Of a DNA stretch of 64,000 nucleotides, positions 14,061 to 25,536 are shown piece after piece (positions within the stretch are counted from its first letter, which is position 1; each line of letters starts with the position of its first letter). The translations under genes and the position numbers were made by a program. The notes under the pieces are model-generated. The model worked only from the letters and a program-made list of their open reading frames with translations, searched no databases and was not told the DNA's origin. The stretch is from Glebionis coronaria (lineage: Eukaryota > Streptophyta > Magnoliopsida > Asterales > Asteraceae). The stretch spans positions 385,167,039-385,231,038 of the forward strand of contig CM046879.1 in the NCBI GenBank assembly GCA_025667525.1, given 5' to 3'.

Positions 14061-14907
14061 TACAAAGTAATATAAGTGTTGTTTTATGTTTAAATGATTG
14101 ACCTTTGGTAATAGACCGTATAATCGTTTTCCTTTGGAGAGATTATCATTGGTAACTATCGTATTAGGATCGAGATCTAATCTTGTTAGGATCTAAATCT
14201 TAGAGCATTTGTAAGCATGAGTTGAGATAAAGACACCCGACATACACCCACTGTGAGTTGGACATGTCTTTTAGGTTTAAGGTTTCCTATGATGGTGAAC
14301 CCAACCTTGTAAAATACCCGACCCGCGAGATCTGAAATGATTGTTGAAATTAGGATCCGATTATTGACTGCCGGTAGTGGGCAAGAGGTTATGTGAATGT
14401 GAAATGTAGATCTTGAAGTGCCAAACGGGTAGCGAAGTTATGCCACAATTTTTAAACTTGGAAAAATGAATTCATGATCTTACAAATCATGGGATACAAG
14501 TCCCCGTTGAATGGGACCATTGAGACGATGTAAAAGTTGGGATTGAAAGGCATATAAGCTGGATCTACCCTAGGACTTCAAGGACTGCGTGAATTATGTT
14601 TCGTAAATCGAACTTGATGGAATATTTATCAAGTGAAAATCTGATTGTTTCTTAAGTAAAGCTTAGATCGGCGAAAAGTTGCATTCATCAGAAACCCGTG
14701 AACATCATGGATAGAGAAAGTAAGTCAACATTAAGCCTAATCTTATTCCCGTAGTTATGTTTGATGAAACTCGCGTATTGTAATGAATTACACTTGTGAG
14801 AAAAGACCGAATGTGAAGGAAATACCCACATGGCTTTAACTCTATAAGAAGCGAGTAGTAAGGTAAGATGATCTTTGAGGACAAAGATCCTGTTTAGGGG
14901 TAAATGC
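14061..14907 (+). other. 3' untranslated spacer and polypurine tract of element A
   Basis: About 850 bases with no supported gene. A weak purine tract (AGGGGTAAATG, about 14896-14906) precedes the 3' LTR and is the likely plus-strand primer. A nearly identical TTTAGGGGTAAATG also occurs near 12875, inside the pol relic. Confidence 0.6.
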
Positions 14908-17255
14908 TGTGACAATCCGTCAATTTATGGTCGATATTTTATTCTCAATATTCATTTGAAAATATTATTTTATGAACTCACTTAATTTTGGGAAGAAATT
15001 TGGATTTACGTCTTGAAGTAGCATTGACTACTTCTAAACTGGAGTATTCTACGTTACGTGCTTACGTTTGCATACACCGTCTTTGGTGACAGTCCGACAT
15101 TTCAGAAAATAAATTTATCCGCGAATATTATTTTGGAGTTTTAAATTTGTGTTGGTTCATAAACTCACAAATTTACGAGAAGAGATTAGGACTTACGATT
15201 TTATTTTAACGTCCTTTACGACTAAACCGGAAACCTTAGGATTACGTATTTACGTTTTCGAACTCCGTTTTTGATGAAACAAATTTTATTGGATTCGTTT
15301 TGTGACGTTGATTCATAATTTATAAAAACGTTTTTCGTAAAATGACCCGAGGGCACGCAAATCGAGGAAACTAGAATCGAGGAGTACCCGTAAATAAATA
15401 GGGATGAGACAAGTGGGACACTTGTCCCACCCCACTCCAAAACCGGCCTAAGTATCCACACATCCCATGATGTGTCCAAATTGTAGCTTAAAGCTTACAC
15501 TTGTAAGCTAAGCTTACAAGTTAAGCAACTTCCACCCACCATCTAATCAAAACCACTAGCTACCATTCCATTTCTACCATTCCACCATGCAAAACTAGCT
15601 ACAACTCTCTCCCCCTCTCTTGTTTATGCCGTCCATACTCCACCCTAAACATCCATTTTGATCAAAAATTAACCATAAACCTCATGTTATTTCTACATAT
15701 GTTGAAGCCTTGAAGCTCTCTTGAATGGTGGTGATTATAACATCCATGGAGGAGTTTTTATGGTGTCTTGGGGATGATTTTCCACAAGGAGTCTATGAAG
15801 AATGGTGGTCATGAAGATGGTCTTGGTGCATCACAAGTTTCTCCATCCAAATCCATGTCCAAATCATAACCTACATCAACTTGGTGGTATAAAGATTGTC
15901 CTCCTCATCTTCTTGTTATTTTGATTATGTAAACATGTATTTTATTTCCTATTGTATACTTATATGATGATTATATGATGATAAAAATGTTATGTGGGGA
16001 TTTGGTGTTGATAAACATGATTAAAAAGGTGAAAAACTATAAAGAACAAGGCTAAAATCTTGCTTAAAAGTGATGGCTGTATAAAACAGTAAAGAAACAG
16101 GTCATGAACTGATAAAATGATGAAGTAGAATCAATTTATAGTAAGCTATATGTCTTGTACACATGTGAGAGTTGCCCATGCAATGGAATCATTATAATGA
16201 GTGAGATATGATCAAAACAAGTTTAAGATACAAATCTGAGTTCACTGTTTTGGACGATTTTTAGAAAATACTTAGAAGATGATTCAACAGTAGCTATAGA
16301 AGAGTTAAATGGAGCACATATCATTTAGTTTATGTGATAAAAATTTGAGCTTCTATCTCCATATAGAACTCAAGATATGGCAGTTTTGGTGAAAGTGAAG
16401 ATAAAAATCAGATTTTGGAAATTTAAGTATAATACTATTATATAAGCACTCAAAATTATATTGTATAAAATGTAAAGTTAAAACCCACTAACTCATGAAT
16501 TTTATTTATATAAATATTTACAATGATAAATAAGTGGACATTTTCTAAAAATGGTAACTTGTTATGTTTTATAAGTTATAAAACTATAAACATGATTTTT
16601 ACGACTTTTTCGGGTAATACCGTAAAATTAACGTTTTGTTAAATAAAACTTAGACGGTTGGACCCGTCTAATGTAAACTTTTATAAACACATATACTGAT
16701 ATATAAACATATATAACAAGTAAAAACCGATAAAAACCCGAACTATAGGACATACGGACATTAACGAGCTAAATAAGCATATTGGACTAATAATTGGACT
16801 AAATAAGATAAACACTTATAAAAAGAACTTATTGGGCTTAACCCATTTAGGCCCAACTTGTAAAGTGTAGATACTGATAAAATAAGTATAACAAGGATTA
16901 ATACAAGTTAAGAACTTATAATAGGCTTATTGGACCTAAAACACGTAAATAGGTAAAACGAGAAAACTAGTATAAAAGTTATCGACACATAACACAAAAA
17001 TGAGTAAATAAGGACATGTAAACCCACTTGATCATCATATATATAAAATCATCATATGTATACATAATTGTTATTTTTATAAAGTCATTGGACAAACGTC
17101 TAAGACCGATTATTATTTGTCTAGGTTTCTGTGATTGAAGCACGTACCGTACGTCCGAATTGCCGATAACCCGCCTTCCCACATCAAACGTGAGTTCATA
17201 GCCTCGCACTCTTTTAAATGTTTTTATAAATGTTTGATAAACCCGCGAGGGAGAT
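14908..17255 (+). repeat. 3' LTR of element A, left part (interrupted by Sirevirus)
   Basis: Begins TGTGACAATCCG and follows the 5' LTR to the bases GGGAGAT at 17249-17255 (8331-8337 in the 5' LTR), where the Sirevirus LTR begins. The rest of the LTR resumes at 34195. Confidence 0.9.
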
Positions 17256-17324
17256 TGTTGGGAATCTAAACTTGTTAGATTCCCTGTTCATTGATTTAAA
17301 CATAATTAGGCTGATAGATAGTCC

Positions 17325-17540
17325 CTTGCCTGTGCCTAGGAGGCAGGCAAGTTTCACAAGACTCACAGAGATCCGAATCTCTGTGAGCAACCTCAGAGGA
17401 GTCCATGTCAGAGACATTGTCAGGGAAGTCGAAGATTACCTGAAGACATACCCCTTGGCTGTGATGGATAACAGCCAAGATGTATTAGGGACTCTGAGGG
17501 GTTGAGAGTTAACAGGGGTGGCAATACCCTGATAACTCTC
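17325..17540. promoter_or_regulatory. Cluster of four perfect stem-loops in the Sirevirus U3
   Basis: Four inverted repeats stand in a row. CTTGCCTG/CAGGCAAG is at 17325-17351. CTCACAGAGAT with its exact complement around a 4-base loop is at 17362-17387. CTTGGCTGT/ACAGCCAAG is at 17454-17479. GAGAGTTA/TAACTCTC, with an inner CAGGG/CCCTG pair, is at 17504-17540. CCTCAGAG near 17392 can also pair with CTCTGAGG near 17491. The same cluster recurs in LTR 2 at 28755-28970. A regulatory role is inferred from position upstream of the TATA box. Confidence 0.8.
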
Positions 17541-17726
17541 AGCACACTTTGGACATGCCATTTGTGTGTTCGAGAATATGAAGAATAAGGAAACTGTTTT
17601 GGACAACTGTTCCTTAAAGCATAATGGAAGACTACCAAGAATAGAAGGACATCATGTGACTGATGTGGGAACTTGTAAAAGTTGTGTAGTCGACATCAAG
17701 TACTGTTCAAGTCAAACTCGTAACAC

Positions 17727-17734
17727 TATAAATA
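17727..17734 (+). promoter_or_regulatory. TATA box of Sirevirus LTR 1
   Basis: TATAAATA in the context ACACTATAAATAGG, about 270 bases before the LTR end. Transcription would start about 30 bases downstream. The same motif is in LTR 2 at 29157-29164. Confidence 0.75.
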
Positions 17735-18000
17735 GGATGTGTAACCTAGCATTAAGATTAAACACTTTGCAATATTAAGATCATTAGTGCGTGTAACTTA
17801 GTGAATCAAACAGCTACGACTGTATTCATAAGTTAAGGTTATTGTTGTTCAAAGTGTGCACAACACATTGTCATCAAACGGTGTTATCCATAACACTTGT
17901 AATTCTTTATTATACAATAATAAGATTACGTTTGAAAAGTAATACCTTGTGTTGATTAAGTTAAGATTAGGGTTTCTCGCATTGATAAGGGACTTTCAAT

Positions 18001-18012
18001 TGGTATCAGAGC
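18001..18012 (+). other. Sirevirus primer-binding site (unit 1)
   Basis: TGGTATCAGAGC, the initiator tRNA-Met complement, two bases after the LTR end. Confidence 0.93.
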
Positions 18013-18072
18013 GGTGTTTGATATTAAAACCTTCAAGAAACATCGTTCTCCGTTTTATAATCAAGATCCACC

Positions 18073-20607
18073 ATGCCGGAAACCTCTAGCCCACACTCAC
18101 CTACCAGAAACCCATCTTCACCAAGACTTACCGCCCCACCAAATGACGATGATCTACCCCAACTTCTTGACTCAAGAGGTGGATCACACGTAACCAGTGT
18201 ACCAGTCTTTGATGAAGAAGACTTTGCCAGTTGGAAGAGTCAGTTTCTTGTATACCTTGATGGTCTTGAACCTTTTCTCTTAGAAATTTTAGAAAATGGT
18301 CCATATATCCCCATGGCACTCACTTCTACTGAAGAAAACCCTCTTCCCAAGCCTGTCAAACAATGGACCGCTGCTGATAAGAAATTAGCAAACCAAGATA
18401 AACGTCTCAAAAGCATCATAATTTCCTGTCTTCCAAAGCATATCATGAAGTCTGTTATTCAATGTCCCACAGCTAAACAGATGTGGACAGACCTTATTCT
18501 TGGCCATGAAGGACCCTCTGAAACAAGAGAGACAAAGATTCAGGCACTCAGACTTCAGTTTAATGCCTTTAAGTCTCTTGAAGGTGAAAAAGTTCAGCAA
18601 ACCTATACTAGGCTGAAGATTCTTCTAAATGACCTTGCTATGAATGATGTTACTATTGGTCAAGCTGAGATCAATGCCACCTTTGTCAACAGCCTTCCAA
18701 GAAAGTGGCTGAGCATGAATCAGACTCAGAGAGCTAACAACTCAATCAAAAATAATACCCTGGCTCAGCTCTATGGAAAGTACAATTATGAAGAAGGGCT
18801 GATCGATACTATCTACAAATCAGAGACTGAAAGATTTGTTGTTCAAGGAGCATCTTCCAAAGCTTTGATCTCTGCAACACATCCTATTGACAGCGACTCT
18901 GATATGGAAGAAGATACTCGTAGCAGCCAAGAGTTCTTGTCAGACCTCAATGCAGAATTTCATGAAAGAGCATTGCTAGCCAACCAAAGAAGATACTACA
19001 AAAGATCTGGAAGAGTAGGATCAGCCAGCAAACCAACTGACAGGTCAAAAGAAACATGTTTTGCCTGTGGAAAGCTTGGACATTTTCAAAAAGAATGTCC
19101 CTCCACCAAAACATCCTCACCCTCTTATCCATCATCTTCATCCAAACCCTACAAGTTCAAACAACATAACAACTCATCACAATCCAATTCTTCAGACACT
19201 GAGAAGAAAGATTACAAAAATAAGTACAAGGCACTTAAGGCTGAGTTAGAACAGATGAACTTGAAGATTGAAGCTATGTCCAAAAAGAAAGGTGGTGAGA
19301 AAAAGGCTGAGAAAGGGTTGGTTGCTGAAACCTATGATTGGAATGATGAACCATTGACTTCAGATGAAGAAGATACCACAAGAGTCAGGGCTTTTATGGC
19401 AATAGCTGATGATGAACCAGCTGTTGGAAAAGGTGATGCAAGATCAGGACAATGGGTCGACATCACAATGAAAAAGGTACACAGGCTTCTTTCTATGTCT
19501 GATTGTGATGAACGTAAGCATGTTCTTGATTACACCATTGTTGACTTGCACTTTGTTGAGGAACAAAGGAAGAACCTTCTTGATAAGTTTCACTCTGTTA
19601 AAACTGAAATGATTAATGCTAAGGCTGAATGTGATACTCTCAGGCGGGTTAACTTAGAGAAAATATCCCTGCAAAATGAAGTAGCTAGATTAACCTTGAA
19701 AAACATAGCTTTGAATGACCAAGTCACTGAATTAAACAAAGTTATTGAAAAATGGCTGTGTGCTAGGTTTACTATAGATGAATTGCTTAGGGATGAAGTG
19801 CCTGCTGACTTAAACAGGGATATAACTGCTAAACATAAAAAGCTGAGGATTATCACCAAACCCAAAGACATTGTCTTTAAATCTACAGAGACTATTCATA
19901 TGTCAGACACCTCTTTGACTAATGACCCTGTCTCTGAAGATGTGGCTGAGCTTCCACCTTTGCCCAAACTCTCTGGAGTTGAACCTAGCAGTTCTTCTAG
20001 ATCTGCTAAGGATGAACTTAAGATAGATATTGAGAATCCTCCAGCTAAAGTTTTTCGTGTGCCTGCTAAACCAACTGGTAAACAAGTAGCTTTTAAGCCT
20101 GTTTCTTCTAAGGCTGTGAATAAGGTTGACCCCACCACTGAAGATCGCCTGTTGTCTCTTATGAAAGAAGTAGAACTCTTGAAACAACACATTAAGCCTT
20201 CCGCTGAATGCTCTACTTCTCATGAACCTAAGTCAGTCCTAGGTGAACCCAAAGGGGAAAGATTAATCAAACCTTATTGCAATGTTTGTAAAAATTCTCA
20301 CCACTCGACCTTAGATCATGACAGACACATGGCAGCTAAAAGAACTAAGACACCCTCTAGGGACAGACCACAGAGTTCCAAAAGACAACAGGGAAATTAC
20401 AATTCTTATCCTCCCTGTAAATTCTGTGGGTTCACAGACCATCACTCAGATGAGTGTGGTGACTTCCCTGGGTGTGATATCTGTGGGAGTTATAACCATG
20501 AAACTATGAACTGTCCATCCCAACGCCAAAAGTTTTTCAGGAACACAAGAGTTGCTAACAAGCAATTCAGGGAACCCACTGGAAAGTGGGTTCACCATAG
20601 GAACTAA
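18073..20607 (+). CDS. gag: Sirevirus Gag, unit 1 (844 aa, intact)
   Basis: Encodes the capsid/nucleocapsid polyprotein that packages element RNA. The start ATG lies in a strong plant context (TCCACCATGCC), 60 bases after the primer site. Residues about 43-280 form the Copia-type Gag core, with the usual aromatic anchor (ASWKSQF, Trp54). A CCHC zinc knuckle follows at about residue 329 ([14 protein letters not shown]), then a long polar, coiled-coil-rich extension. Two more exact CX2CX4HX4C knuckles lie near the C-terminus at about 782 and 801, with a further Cys/His-rich patch (CNVCKNSHH) about 50 residues before them. At 844 residues it is much longer than ordinary Copia Gag, as is usual for Sireviruses. 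The stop TAA at 20605 is followed by pol in another frame. Confidence 0.92.
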   Translation: MPETSSPHSPTRNPSSPRLTAPPNDDDLPQLLDSRGGSHVTSVPVFDEEDFASWKSQFLVYLDGLEPFLLEILENGPYIPMALTSTEENPLPKPVKQWTAADKKLANQDKRLKSIIISCLPKHIMKSVIQCPTAKQMWTDLILGHEGPSETRETKIQALRLQFNAFKSLEGEKVQQTYTRLKILLNDLAMNDVTIGQAEINATFVNSLPRKWLSMNQTQRANNSIKNNTLAQLYGKYNYEEGLIDTIYKSETERFVVQGASSKALISATHPIDSDSDMEEDTRSSQEFLSDLNAEFHERALLANQRRYYKRSGRVGSASKPTDRSKETCFACGKLGHFQKECPSTKTSSPSYPSSSSKPYKFKQHNNSSQSNSSDTEKKDYKNKYKALKAELEQMNLKIEAMSKKKGGEKKAEKGLVAETYDWNDEPLTSDEEDTTRVRAFMAIADDEPAVGKGDARSGQWVDITMKKVHRLLSMSDCDERKHVLDYTIVDLHFVEEQRKNLLDKFHSVKTEMINAKAECDTLRRVNLEKISLQNEVARLTLKNIALNDQVTELNKVIEKWLCARFTIDELLRDEVPADLNRDITAKHKKLRIITKPKDIVFKSTETIHMSDTSLTNDPVSEDVAELPPLPKLSGVEPSSSSRSAKDELKIDIENPPAKVFRVPAKPTGKQVAFKPVSSKAVNKVDPTTEDRLLSLMKEVELLKQHIKPSAECSTSHEPKSVLGEPKGERLIKPYCNVCKNSHHSTLDHDRHMAAKRTKTPSRDRPQSSKRQQGNYNSYPPCKFCGFTDHHSDECGDFPGCDICGSYNHETMNCPSQRQKFFRNTRVANKQFREPTGKWVHHRN

Positions 20608-20611
20608 TCTG

Positions 20612-20630
20612 TTTCTATGTATCTGTGCAG
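20612..20630 (+). promoter_or_regulatory. Candidate 3' splice site upstream of Sirevirus pol
   Basis: TTTCTATGTATCTGTGCAG, a pyrimidine-rich run ending GCAG, lies right after the gag stop and right before the first pol codons. The overlap of gag and pol frames is only about four bases, leaving no room for a -1 slippery site. No donor is assigned: GTAAAA near 20287 and GTAAAT near 20417 are candidates by motif only. The same bases recur at 32042-32060. Confidence 0.45.
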
Positions 20631-23600
20631 AAATATCTCAAGGAATCGGTATGGTATCTAGATAGTGGCTGTTCTAGACACATGACAGGGATTCAACAAT
20701 ACCTGCACAGATACTCAAAGGAGCCAGGTCCCAAAGTGGTGTTTGGAGATAACTCTTCAGGTGACACAGAAGGATATGGCTCAGTGAATTGCAATGGGAT
20801 CACATTTACCAGGGTTGCATATGTGAATGGTCTTAAGCACAATCTTATTAGCATCAGCCAGTTATGTGATGCTGATTATAAGGTTTTGTTTACTAAGACT
20901 CAGGGAACCATATTCAACAAAAATAATGATGTTGTGCTGGTTGCACCTAGAAGGAGAGATGTTTATGTCATCAACATGGCTGTGTGCTCTGAAGACAGCT
21001 CAAATTGTTTTCTTGCCAAAGCCTCTGAAAGTGTCAACTGGCTGTGGCACAAAAGACTATCTCATCTCAACTTCAAGAACATCAATAAGATAGCCACTCA
21101 AAACTTGGTTGCTGGTCTACCTTCAGTAATGTTTTCCAAAGACAAAACTTGTTCTGCCTGTGTAAAAGGAAAACATCACAGGTCTTCATTCAAGACTAGG
21201 CAATCATTCTCTATTGACAAGTGCTTACATCTCCTTCACATGGACTTGTTTGGACCTGTCAAACCTCAAACCATTAATCACAACAAATACACCTTGGTCA
21301 TAGTTGATGAATTTTCAAGATATACATGGGTGTTCTTCCTCAGAAGGAAAAGTGATGCAGCTGATGCCATCATGTCCTTCATCAGACAGGTGGAAAATAT
21401 GAATGATGTTAGAGTCAAAGCTCTAAGAAGTGATAATGGTACAGAATTCAAGAATCATCAACTTGAATCATTTTGTGATGAAAAAGGGATTTCACAGAAC
21501 TTCTCTTCAGCTGGCACTCCTGAACAAAATGGTGTGGCTGAAAGAAGAAACAGGACTCTGATTGAAGCAGCAAGAACTATGTTAAATGGTGCAGCCTTAC
21601 CAAAGCAATTTTGGGGAGAAGCTGTACACACTGCCTGCTATACTCAAAACAGATCAATCATTGTCAAAAGACATGGCAAAACCTCCTATGAAGTTTTCAG
21701 AAAAAGATCTCCAGACGTCAGCTATTTTCATGTGTTTGGATGCCCTGTGTTTATTTATAACTACAGGGATAAACTTGGAAAGTTTGATGAAAAGGCTGAT
21801 GATGGATTCTTTTTGGGATACTCTCCAACAGCCAAAGCCTTCAGAGTATTCAACATCAGAAGACAAGAAGTAGAAGAAACTTTCCATGTCAGATTCAATG
21901 AAGATGATGAAGTCATACAGAGAACAGGAACAGAGGGTGATGAAGTAGATTTCAATGAAAATATTTCTTTCCCAAGTGATGAGTTCACAGAACCCAGACC
22001 TACCAGTCATCACCACTCCAACACTCTCACTCCTTATGTTCCTGCTTTTGATCCTCTGTCTACTCACAACATTGAAGTTCCTACCTCTCAGGGACTTGAT
22101 GAAGAAGAACCTCAAATCTCTGATGGTCCTTCTCATGATATTAATGACTCACCAATTCTTCAAAACTCTGAAGTTGCTCCTGCTGATAATGAAATTGCTT
22201 CCCTTGATGTGGCTGAAGAAGAATCAGACACTGAAGTAGTTTTTGAAGAAAGCCCTCCTATTCAGCAGGATGAGATTCAAATTGTTCCAGCTGTGCCTTC
22301 AAGTACCCCTGTTCTTGAAACTCCAGCTCCTCAAAATAAGTGGTCAAGAGATCAACACATTCTTCTTGTCAACATTATTGGGGAACCAAATGCAGGGGTC
22401 ACAACCAGACAGCGAATCCAAGACTCTGAGTCAGCCTCAGCCAATGAATGTCTATTTGCTGAATTCCTTTCTCAAATTGAACCTAAAAGAGTTGCTGAGG
22501 CTCTGACAGAAGATGGATGGGTAGCTGCTATGCAAGAAGAAATCAATCAGTTCAAAAGGAACAAGGTTTGGACACTAGTGCCAGCTCCACCTGGAAAGAA
22601 TATCACAGGCACTAGATGGATCTATAGAAACAAGATGGATGAAATTGGGAACATCATCAGGAACAAGGCAAGATTGGTAGCACAGGGATACTCTCAGACT
22701 GAAGGAATTGATTATGATGAAACTTTTGCACCTGTTGCTAGACTTGAAGCCATCAGAATCTTTCTAGCTTATGCTGCCTATATGAACATCACTGTCTTTC
22801 AGATGGATGTAAAGAGTGCCTTCCTCAATGGTGATTTGGCTGAGGAAGTCTATGTTGCTCAACCTGAAGGATTTGAGAGCAGCGAGTTTCCCAACCATGT
22901 GTACAGACTTCACAAAGCAATGTATGGTCTGAAACAAGCTCCAAGAGCATGGTATGAAACTCTTTCAAATTTCTTATCTGAAAACAAATTTGTCAGGGGT
23001 TCTATTGATAAAACACTCTTTACCTTCAAGGACAAGAGTGATTTCATCATTGTGCAGATTTATGTGGATGATATCATCTTTGGGTCAACAAATGTCAATC
23101 TTAGTAAACGCTTTGCTAAATTAATGACCAAGAAATATGAGATGAGCATGATGGGTGAATTAACTTACTTTTTGGGTTTTCAAATTAAACAATGTCCTAA
23201 GGGAATTTCTATTTGTCAAGAAAAGTATGTTAAGGATTTACTTAAAAAATATGACTTGGCTGATTGTGCTTCAGTGAAATGCCCCATGCTTCCACCCAAC
23301 GACTTGGGCCCTGATGAGTCAGGGGTCTCTGTCAATGAGACTTTATATAGAGGCATGATTGGGTCACTGATGTATTTAACAGCCAGTCGTCCAGACATCC
23401 AATTCTCCACATGTCTCTATGCAAGGTACCAAGCTAACCCAAAAGAATCCCATCTAGTGGCTGTTAAGAGAATTTTCAGGTATCTCAAAGGAACATCTTC
23501 CCTAGGACTCTGGTATCCAAAGGAATCAGGCTTTGATCTCAAGGCCTATTCAGATTCAGATTATGCTGGATGCTGTATTGACAGGAAAAGTACTTCAGGC

Positions 23601-24017
23601 AGCTGTCAAATCCTAGGAGGAAAATTGGTTGGATGGAGTGCTAAGAAGCAAAACTCTGTGGCTATGTCTTCAGCTGAAGCTGAATATGTCGCTGCAGCCA
23701 GCTGTTGTGCTCAGGTGCTCTGGATGAAAAGTCAATTGGCTGACTATGAAATCTTGTATGACAAAGTGCCAATCTTTTGTGACAACACCAGCGCCATTGC
23801 CATATCCAACAACCCTGTTCTTCACTCTCGTACCAAACACATTGATATCAGGTATCATTTTATCAGGGATCATATTATGAAGGGAGATATTGAGCTGCAT
23901 TTTGTTCCCACAGAGCTGCAACTAGCTGATATCTTTACAAAGCCTTTGGCTGAACCTACGTTCAACAGGCTAGTTGCTGAGCTAGGGATGCTCAATATTT
24001 CAAAGCCTGTGGCTTGA
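20625..24017 (+). CDS. pol: Sirevirus Pol: protease - integrase - reverse transcriptase - RNase H, unit 1 (intact frame)
   Basis: Complete Copia Pol. The protease active site is [10 protein letters not shown] at residue 13. The integrase zinc region begins [11 protein letters not shown] at about 140 and ends [10 protein letters not shown]. Integrase acidic residues are Asp207 (HMDLFGP), Asp270 (SDNGTEF) and Glu306 (GVAERRN). The reverse-transcriptase catalytic loop YVDDIIFGS is at about 813. RNase H follows, with [19 protein letters not shown] and a final LADIFTKPL. The first codon listed, 20625, is GTG and not a believable plant start. The frame is open only from 20601 (TAG at 20598), and its first ATG is inside the protease motif, after the catalytic Asp. 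Expression must therefore involve splicing or another recoding step; an acceptor-like sequence ends at 20630. Gag lies in a different frame just upstream. Confidence 0.93.
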   Translation: MQKYLKESVWYLDSGCSRHMTGIQQYLHRYSKEPGPKVVFGDNSSGDTEGYGSVNCNGITFTRVAYVNGLKHNLISISQLCDADYKVLFTKTQGTIFNKNNDVVLVAPRRRDVYVINMAVCSEDSSNCFLAKASESVNWLWHKRLSHLNFKNINKIATQNLVAGLPSVMFSKDKTCSACVKGKHHRSSFKTRQSFSIDKCLHLLHMDLFGPVKPQTINHNKYTLVIVDEFSRYTWVFFLRRKSDAADAIMSFIRQVENMNDVRVKALRSDNGTEFKNHQLESFCDEKGISQNFSSAGTPEQNGVAERRNRTLIEAARTMLNGAALPKQFWGEAVHTACYTQNRSIIVKRHGKTSYEVFRKRSPDVSYFHVFGCPVFIYNYRDKLGKFDEKADDGFFLGYSPTAKAFRVFNIRRQEVEETFHVRFNEDDEVIQRTGTEGDEVDFNENISFPSDEFTEPRPTSHHHSNTLTPYVPAFDPLSTHNIEVPTSQGLDEEEPQISDGPSHDINDSPILQNSEVAPADNEIASLDVAEEESDTEVVFEESPPIQQDEIQIVPAVPSSTPVLETPAPQNKWSRDQHILLVNIIGEPNAGVTTRQRIQDSESASANECLFAEFLSQIEPKRVAEALTEDGWVAAMQEEINQFKRNKVWTLVPAPPGKNITGTRWIYRNKMDEIGNIIRNKARLVAQGYSQTEGIDYDETFAPVARLEAIRIFLAYAAYMNITVFQMDVKSAFLNGDLAEEVYVAQPEGFESSEFPNHVYRLHKAMYGLKQAPRAWYETLSNFLSENKFVRGSIDKTLFTFKDKSDFIIVQIYVDDIIFGSTNVNLSKRFAKLMTKKYEMSMMGELTYFLGFQIKQCPKGISICQEKYVKDLLKKYDLADCASVKCPMLPPNDLGPDESGVSVNETLYRGMIGSLMYLTASRPDIQFSTCLYARYQANPKESHLVAVKRIFRYLKGTSSLGLWYPKESGFDLKAYSDSDYAGCCIDRKSTSGSCQILGGKLVGWSAKKQNSVAMSSAEAEYVAAASCCAQVLWMKSQLADYEILYDKVPIFCDNTSAIAISNNPVLHSRTKHIDIRYHFIRDHIMKGDIELHFVPTELQLADIFTKPLAEPTFNRLVAELGMLNISKPVA

Positions 24018-24372
24018 TATTAAATGTGTTCATTAAATGATTGATTCTATATTAAATGTTTTATTAAATGTTTTTCACATGTAACTAGGTAGTTGCGTTC
24101 CAAGTAAATGCGAAAAACATTCTCACATTTTTTAATCATTTAAGTTTCGGATAACGAGGAGACAAATTTTTTGAAAGGTCAATGGGACCCACTTGAGCAG
24201 TCATTTTCGCTTTTTGCATTTAATACGGTTGAATAACTGTTCACTCATATTTGATTATATATTGTCTTCTTTCTCTTCTCATCCACCACCATTCTCAAAA
24301 TCTTTTTCTCTCTCTAAAACTCTTATCTCTCTCAACCATCCGCCATTTTCATTCACCTTCAACCTTACATCA
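24018..24372 (+). promoter_or_regulatory. Spacer between pol and ORF3 with a TATA-like box and pyrimidine-rich leader
   Basis: After the pol stop comes an AT-rich spacer, then TATATATT at 24256-24263. From about 24265 to 24372 the strand is strongly C/T-rich (for example CTTCTTTCTCTTCTC), as in plant 5' untranslated leaders, and it leads to ATG at 24373. This looks like a separate promoter for ORF3. That is inference; the leader could equally belong to a spliced RNA. Confidence 0.5.
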
Positions 24373-25536
24373 ATGGCGTTTCCCGTACCAAAAGCCTCCA
24401 ATGTGAACTTCGAGATCAACGAGAGCATCATCGCCTCAAATAACGCTATTGGATGGATCAAGGCACCCAACAACACCTACTCGGATCTGGTAAACTTCAT
24501 GCAAAACTGTGACCTAAACGAAGCCTTCACCAAATCTCCTTCCACCTTTTACCAAGAATACCTTAGGGAATTTTGGTATTCTGCCGAAGTTGAAGAAGAC
24601 ACCATTACCTTTAGCCTTTCTTGCAATGAACATCCTTTTGCCTTTTCCCTTGCTGATTTTGCCAGTGTGGCCGGACTTAAACATGGAGATGAGTGCTTGA
24701 AGACAGTTGACAAAAAGGCTGTCAAGGAAGCATTGGCCACACTCAATCCCTGTCACGACATTAACCCTGCCCTCACACCAGCTGACATCCTTGCTAAAGC
24801 ACCTCTGAAGATCAAGTATTTTTCTCCTATGTGGCGTGTCCTCTTCACCCACATTGTGAAGTCCCTGGGAGGCATGCAGGGATCCCAAGATCAAATGTCG
24901 TTCAAACATCAGACTATTGCTTATGGATTAATTTGGGGAGCTGATGTTGACGTTGGAAGCCTTCTTTTCTCTAACCTAGTAGAACAACTTAAAGGAAGGA
25001 ATCAGGTCAGGGAAAAGAACATCTGCTATGTGCGTTATTTGTCCCTGATCTTTGAGAGTTTGCTGGGAGAAAACTACCATAACAAGGCCTTGACAGCCCT
25101 GAAGCCCTATCGCATTACAGGCGCCATTTACAAGGAGATAGGAGCTGAGGATTTCCCTGTGACCGCTCACATGCTGAACGTTGCTAATCAGGTACCCAAC
25201 GCTGAGAAGCCCTTGCTCCCTTCCTCTGAGAAGGTGAATACTTCTAGTGTCGCTGGCAAGTCTACGTCTTTGACCTCTGGGCAGCACACTACCAAGTCCA
25301 AGGCTTCTTCTGGCCAACAGCCAAAGAAGAAGAAAATCCCCTCTTCTTCTCAACCTAAAGCTGTTAGCAAGGCCAAGGAAAAGGAGATTGAAACCGCCTC
25401 TGGTCCAGATACTCTTGTGGATACAGAATCTTTGGCTGACAAACAACAGGCGTCTAGTGTCTCTAGGTCAGCAGAGACTACAGGAAACCAGCCAAACCAA
25501 GCTGATATCTCACAGGTAATCAGTGTACATTTTTAG
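24373..25536 (+). CDS. Sirevirus ORF3 (env-like position), first coding segment
   Basis: The third ORF sits where Sireviruses carry their so-called envelope-like gene. I choose ATG 24373 (context CATCAATGGCG); the frame is open upstream to 24193 but only without an ATG. The N-terminal domain (about residues 1-310) begins MAFPVPKASNVNFEI and contains FYQEYLREFWYSA, ITFSLSCNEHPF and SLADFASVAGLK, features shared with ORF3-like proteins of Asteraceae Sireviruses. It has no signal peptide or membrane segment. After about residue 325 it becomes low-complexity and Ser/Lys-rich (PKKKKIPSSS). Coding probably ends at 25515, where CACAG/GTAATC forms a good splice donor in phase 0; unspliced, the frame stops at 25536. 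The function is unknown and the envelope label rests on position only. Confidence 0.8.
   Translation: MAFPVPKASNVNFEINESIIASNNAIGWIKAPNNTYSDLVNFMQNCDLNEAFTKSPSTFYQEYLREFWYSAEVEEDTITFSLSCNEHPFAFSLADFASVAGLKHGDECLKTVDKKAVKEALATLNPCHDINPALTPADILAKAPLKIKYFSPMWRVLFTHIVKSLGGMQGSQDQMSFKHQTIAYGLIWGADVDVGSLLFSNLVEQLKGRNQVREKNICYVRYLSLIFESLLGENYHNKALTALKPYRITGAIYKEIGAEDFPVTAHMLNVANQVPNAEKPLLPSSEKVNTSSVAGKSTSLTSGQHTTKSKASSGQQPKKKKIPSSSQPKAVSKAKEKEIETASGPDTLVDTESLADKQQASSVSRSAETTGNQPNQADISQVISVHF

Larger units (their letters stand above)
17256..17998 (+). repeat. Sirevirus LTR 1 (743 bp)
   Basis: Begins TGTTGGGAATCT and ends GACTTTCA, followed after two bases by the primer site. It differs from LTR 2 at one position (17899). 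It has a TATA box at 17727-17734 and, upstream of it, a dense set of perfect stem-loops. The two-strand short frames here are a by-product of those inverted repeats. Confidence 0.95.

Noticed and set aside
21654..22136. 160-residue minus-strand frame within Sirevirus pol (and its twin at 33084-33566)
   Set aside because: It lies wholly opposite the integrase/RT linker of an intact gene and has no domain. It is a shadow of low-stop codon composition.
24193..24372. ORF3 N-terminal extension read from 24193
   Set aside because: The frame has no ATG before 24373 and its C/T-rich sequence looks like an untranslated leader.
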